DNA of 64,000 nt, taken from assembly GCA_019828595.1 (NCBI GenBank), contig JAHQRK010000021.1, positions 1,116,001-1,180,000 on the forward strand, read 5' to 3'. The notes beneath the pieces are model-generated. The model was not told the origin of the DNA and did not search any database. It saw only the letters and a list, made by a program, of their open reading frames with translations. Made by a program: the position numbers and the translations under genes. The stretch's first letter is position 1. Every line of letters begins with the position of its first letter. Of this stretch, positions 59,061-64,000 are shown in pieces. The DNA is from Aphanomyces cochlioides. Taxonomy: Eukaryota; Oomycota; Saprolegniomycetes; Saprolegniales; Verrucalvaceae.

Positions 59061-62000
59061 TTGGGCGGCCTAGCCTCCGGCACTCTCCTGTGCCAAATCC
59101 GACAACAAGCGGACATGTTATCATTCGAGATCCCTATCCCCGGATTCTCACGTTCTCTGATAGTATTGATCGACTGTGGCGCCTCAGAGAATTACACGCG
59201 GCGCGAATCAATGAAGATGAACGCACCCCTGCTGACGGCAGCGGTCGCGGCGAGCGACGACCAAGCAAAGGTCAACGTAAAAATGGCGGACGGGAAGGTT
59301 ATCGTCGCGCCTCGAATTTTGATTACCCTACGAACAAAGGTCGGCCCGTTTGAAGCCGACGGACTATTACATCATTGATCTGGATGAGCGCTGGGACCTC
59401 ATCCTTGGTATGCGCTGGCTCGAGAAGCACCAGCCTCTGATCAATTGGACGGCCAAGACCATGCATAAGGCGCCCTCGACAGCATTGGAATCCCCTCTGG
59501 GAGTGATGAGTAATGAGCTCACTTCCGACCCCAAGAAAGTCTCGCAGTTTACCACGCGAGATGTGACGACGGACTCCGCATGCGTCCCGCGCCCCACAGG
59601 CCCCGCACATACTGCTGTCGACATGCTGAGCAAGCCGGCCGATTTTGACAACGATGGCATTGGAGAAGCCATGTCAAGCGAGGTTGACGACGACGCCTGG
59701 GACGTCTGTCATGCTAATCGACCAGGAGCGCCAGCGACACTCGACTCTGCGACTGATACGATGGCTCTGTCGGTCTTACACGACGCAGACTCGTACTATG
59801 TGGACGAAGAAACTCGTCGAAACACAATTTTCAACGTTCTCCAAACTCGGAGATTCTCCGGTGTGAGATCCACCCGACGCTCCAAGCGCCACCAAGGCGC
59901 AATCGGCCGGGTTGATGCCGAAGACCTTATCCTCCATTACTGCAACCTGCAGGATCTGCCCCAGACGGGCAAAGAAATCGTGCAGCTCCCTGAAATGGAT
60001 TATTGCGCTTTCGAGAGTGCGCTCCGGTCGCATGAGATCGTGAGCATCGTAGTCATCTATGCGATGGATGAATTACAGCTGGCGACATCTTCAACACTGG
60101 ACCCCGCGGTCGCGGACGCGCCTGGCACGTCGACTTACGACCAACATTGGGAAGCCCTCCGAACGTCCTCCTTTTATGATCTCCTGCGGGAATTTGCTGA
60201 TGTATTTCCCGAGGAAGTTCCGCCATCCCTGCCCCGAGATAAGGGCGTCAGACATGAGATTGACCTGACACCAGGGACGAAGTGGTGTGTCACGCGCCAA
60301 TGGCCCTTGCCTAAAGAACAAGTCGAGCACATTGACGCCTTCTTCGAAAAGCGTCGACAAACTGGTCACGTAAGGCCCAGTACCTCACCGCATTCCAGTC
60401 CGACATTCTGTGTGAAGAAAGCCACAGGCGGCTGGCGTATCGTCCACGCCTACAACAAGTTAAATGCAGCAACTATCCCCGCACAGACGCCGATCCCCCG
60501 CAAGGACGTTATTATCGACAGCATGGCCGGTTCGACCATCTTCACGATCGACCTGAGAGATGGATTTTACCAAATCCTTATGAGAATCTGCGATATTCCC
60601 AAGACTGCTGTCTCGACGCCCAGTGGGATGCTTTGGGAGTGGCTTGTGATGCCACAAGGGTTGTCGAATGCACCCGCGACTTTCAATCGCCTGGTCACGG
60701 GCAAGCTCCGCCCGTTGCGCGACTTTGCACCATCATATTTTAATGACATTTATATCCACAGTCGGGCCTCGCCGACGGCCTCCGACGTGGTTGACCACCG
60801 GAACCACTTTCGTGCGGTTCTTACCGTCCTTCGCGACAGCGGCCTCTTTGCAAATCTCCAGAAATGCTTATTTGGGGTTACCGAAATCCCAGTCCTCGGA
60901 GACTTCGTTGGTATCAATGGCTGTCGAGCCGACCCTTCTAAGGTCGAAGCCATTGTCTCCTGGCCTCCCCCAACCACAGTAACGGAGCTCCGTAGCTGGT
61001 TGGGCCTGGCCACGTATCTCCACAAGTTCTCCAAGAATTTTGCGTCAATCGCGCGACCACTTTCCCACCTCCTTTCAAAGGACGTCCCCTGGGTCTGGTC
61101 GCCTGATTGCCAGGCTGCATTTGACGGCATCAAGCTAGGCCTTGTGGAGGCTCCTATTCTGGCATTACCTGACTTTGGTCGACCTTTTTCGGTCGTGTGT
61201 GACGCCTCCGTGCGAGGTATCGGTTGCTGTCTGATGCAAGTGGATCATCGGGGCGCTAATCGCCCGATTTCGTATCAATCGCGTCAGCTGCGACCGGCCG
61301 AGCGCAATTACTCGGTTCACGATCTTGAATTTCTTGCGGTTAAATATGCCCTGGTAAAGTTTCGCGTCTATCTGCTTGGCTTCAAGCCCTTTGTGGTGTA
61401 TACCGACCACGCGTCCCTCCGCTATGCGATCCTGTCGCCACACATCTCAGAGCGCATGGCCCGGTGGTTAACCTTCTTTGCCGAATTTAACATGACCGTC
61501 GAGTACAAACCTGGCCGCGAGAATGTCCTCGCTGACGCCCTATCCCGTCGACATCCCGATGTCTCTTCTGACCTCCACACCATCACACTAGCACATTCCG
61601 ATCTGTTTGATCGCATCCGTCAAGCCTGTCGCCGCGATCCTTCCTCCTCGGCTATCCTCCGTGCCCTCGAAGGGACGGCCACCAAGACGGCCCTTCTTCA
61701 CCAGTTCGACCGTTATTCCCTTCGTGATGGATTACTCCTTTACGCTCCTGCCCTCGCTTCAGGGCCGCGTGTCGTAGTGCCATGCGACGCAGCCCTCCGT
61801 ACCCTCATCATGTCCGATTTCCATGACACCCCCAGTGGTGGCCATCTCGGCCGCGAGAAAACCTATCTCGCTGTAGCACGCAACTTCTGGTGGCCCCGCA
61901 TGTACAATGGCATCGCCCGTTATGTGGCATCTTGCCCTACCTGCCAACAGGTCAAGTCATCGCCGAGTGTGCAGGCCCCCCTCCACAGTCTTCCGATCCC

Positions 62001-63000
62001 TGACGAGCTCTGGTCGTCCGTCAGCATGGACTATATCTTTGGCCTCCCGCGCGACAAGCGCGGTAATACTGGCATCTGGACTTGCGTCGACCGCGCGTCA
62101 AAGTTTTTGGTTGCCATCCCGGTCAAGGATACAATCACTGCCGCCCAGTCGGCTCAAATATTTTTCGACACCATCTACTGTCGCTTTGGCCTCCCCAAAT
62201 CGATTATCTCGGATCGTGATCCTCGTTTCACGTCCACATTTTGGACGGCCCTCTTTTCCTTGGTGGGCTCCAAATTGAATATGTCCACCTCGGACCATCC
62301 CGAGTCTGATGGCCAGACGGAACGCGCGAACCGCGTCATTGAAGGCATCTTGCGTAGCTACACGCAGTCTCGACCAAAGACCTGGAGCTCGCTGCTCCCA
62401 CACGTCGAGTTCGCTTACAACACGTCAGTGAATGCATTTACAGGCTTCACTCCCTTCTACGTTAACTTCCTCCGGCACCCGCGCCTGCCCTCCTCGATGG
62501 ACAGCGCTAGCTTAAGTGGGGGAGGATTCCACTGGGCTGCTTCGAGCCATTCCCCCGACTGGGTGCCGACAGGCCCAGAGGACGTGCCTCCGGCGAGGAC
62601 GATCTCCTCTGTCGAGAACTTTATTCGCACACGGGAGTCAGTCATCTCCCAAGTGCAAGACAACTTAGCACTCGCACAAGCTCGACAAGCTCGCGAGTCC
62701 AACAAACATGGACGAAAGAACACCAATGTATTTACCCTTCAAGACCAAGTCCTACTACATAGGTCGGCGGTACCACAAGGCCGCCCTTGGAAATGCTAAA
62801 CTCCGCCGCCAATGGTATGGTCCATTTCCTATCACAAAGGTTGTGAGCGCAGTGTCCTACCGCTTGCGACTCCCAGACGAATGTCAGTGCCATGACGTCT
62901 TTTATGTCGGCAAACTGAAGCCGTACATACCTCGCACTACGCCCGACTTGAGTTCGAACGACTCGACGGCAGAGTCTCGCCACCACTTGAATGATCGGGC
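59061..63000 (+). pseudogene. gypsy Pol polyprotein (protease, RT, RNase H, integrase), frameshifted
   Basis: The protease (IVLIDCGASENYTRRES) is in one frame to about 59360. The rest, from DYYIIDLDERWDLILGMRWL on, is in another, open to 62799. RT motifs are TFCVKKATGGWRIVHAYNKL, FTIDLRDGFYQI, MPQGLSNAPATFNRL and SYFNDIYIHSRA, where YxDD is YFND. RNase H is near 61190-61540 (VCDASVRGIGCCLMQ ... DHASLRYAI ... ADALSRR). The integrase zinc finger is HDTPSGGH...CPTCQQ, and its catalytic acids lie in SMDYIFG, IISDRDPRF and DGQTERANR. A third frame shift near 62765 leads to LRRQWYGPFPITKVVS and HDVFYVGKLKPYIP, the usual C-terminal end. No clear chromodomain follows. Two frameshifts and the altered RT site suggest a recently inactivated copy. 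Confidence 0.82.
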
Positions 63001-63266
63001 TGCACAATCGGCTCTAGTACCTCAGGCGCTTGAGCAGCCGCCACCGGCAGTGCGGCAACAAGAAGTGCACGAATCGCGTGCACACCTTCCTCCAAGACAG
63101 AGAGTCGCTGAGTCACGGCGTGGTCAACACGCGCCGCGTACGTCGGCTCGCCTTGCGGCTCGAGCACTTGCTCGGGGGGAAGATCCGGCCGTTGCGGCTG
63201 TTGAGACGGAGCTGCCGCGGGCTCGGGACCAGCCGCGTCGCGATGCGGCATCTCGCGGGCTTGAGA

Positions 63267-64000
63267 TCATTGACGCCGCGAAGGAGACCGATAACTTGAA
63301 CTTTGCCGTCTTGGAGGCGAACCGGAACGGGAACGGCGCGCTTGAGAATGCCGTCCACGAGAACGAGAACGAGAATGACGCGCTTGGGAATGCCGTCCAC
63401 GAGAACGAGAACGAGAACGACGCGGTTGGGAATGCGTCCACGAGAACAAGAGTGTCGGTCCGACGAGCGGCCACGCTGATGATGCGACAACTGGTGTCGA
63501 TCGCGCAAGGGAGACATCGATTGAGAGCGACGCCCATGAGAGCGGCGTCCAAACGAATGGACTGGCGAAGCCGAATGCCGATGAGCACTACCATGCGACG
63601 GGAAATCCGCAGGCTGCTCGTAGCCGTGGGATCGATTCCAACCACCGCCGGCTGCAACGAAGTCCTACAAGAGAAGTCAATGAAGAATTGAAACGGGATT
63701 AGCTCACCCCGTTGGCGCGCTGGGCACGCCGTCGCACAAGGTCAGCGACAACGGAATAATGGATGCGTGGACCACGAAGGCGCCAGTTTGCAAAAGCCAC
63801 AATGTCCTGGAGCGTGTTGTAGAAGTTTCCAAGGATATGAGCGCGCTGGCGGCCTTCACGATAGGCAAGTTTCAAGACCCAAACACCAGCATACTCGACG
63901 GCGGTCTCGTCGATGATGGGGTTCACTGGAGCGCAAGTGGGATGCGACTGACTTGGTTGAGTCGACGTTGGACCACGTCGGCCTTGGCCTGCCTCCTCAT
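63267..64000 (-). CDS. RS-rich protein, 3' part (runs off the window), with apparent 1-bp deletion
   Basis: On the minus strand, from the window edge, a frame reads VEYAGVWVLKLAYREGRQRA then ...HYSVVADLVRRRAQRANG up to a GTGAGC donor at 63702. The intron of about 45 nt ends in CTTGTAG at 63660. The next exon reads DFVAAGGGWNRSHGYEQPAD, then SFGRRSHGRRSQSMSPLRD and SCSRGR. After one missing base near 63434, the third frame continues as RRSRSRSRGRHSQARHSRSR and ends PPRRQSSSYRSPSRRQ. Such RS repeats are typical of SR-type splicing factors acting in the nucleus. The N-terminal part is not an obvious RRM, so the exact family is open. A plus-strand frame continuing from the gypsy Pol covers the same bases. 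Confidence 0.55.

Noticed and set aside
58288..59378. Possible intron between Gag and protease
   Set aside because: No good donor-acceptor pair restores a single frame; simple frameshifting or decay explains the change.

Overview
This window looks like nuclear DNA of an oomycete, most likely of the Saprolegniales (Aphanomyces-like); the genus is inference. The evidence is short GT-AG introns (about 36-66 nt), a Crinkler-type effector gene, several genes for the Cys/His repeat protein known in oomycete annotation as WRKY19-like zinc finger, a START-domain gene of the oomycete coiled-coil type, and many decayed DNA transposons of kinds common in oomycetes. No rRNA, CRISPR array or bacterial operon is visible. 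The window mixes compact islands of intact genes with AT-rich stretches full of transposon debris.

Left third (1-15 kb): the end of a WRKY19-like gene on the minus strand, a long AT-rich stretch with no convincing gene, a shattered Ty3/gypsy pol (7.4-9.2 kb), and a nearly whole mariner-like transposon (11.2-12.5 kb). Gene island 1 (15.9-23.7 kb): a seven-segment membrane protein, an alpha/beta hydrolase of the monoacylglycerol-lipase type, a five-exon coiled-coil protein with a basic tail, an inositol monophosphatase that converges on it with a 5-bp gap, and a GNAT acetyltransferase. Two WRKY19-like paralogues follow at 25.0 and 27.3 kb, then a four-exon START-domain gene (29.4-30.9 kb).

Middle (32-51 kb): a 3.1-kb element with Harbinger-type termini and a TAA target duplication contains both HARBI1-like and hAT-type remnants. 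After it come a third WRKY19-like gene (36.6 kb), a complete LETM1 gene (40.0-42.5 kb) and a fourth WRKY19-like gene (44.2 kb). From 46 to 51 kb lie fragments of pogo-like, IS630/Tc1-like and mariner-like transposases. Between 50.95 and 52.70 kb two non-coding elements with inverted ends lie back to back, the second being a 675-bp fold-back element with arms of more than 200 bp.

Right end (53-64 kb): a single-pass membrane protein overlaps tail to tail with a SAM-dependent methyltransferase gene. Next is an 833-residue Crinkler on the minus strand with a ubiquitin-like header, a P-loop NTPase and a C-terminal restriction-nuclease-like module. A Ty3/gypsy retrotransposon starts about 100 bp upstream of the Crinkler start codon. 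Its reading frame runs on, antisense, over the RS-rich end of a minus-strand gene that leaves the window. Exon models were built by eye from reading-frame continuity, splice signals and family resemblance; none is backed by transcript data.
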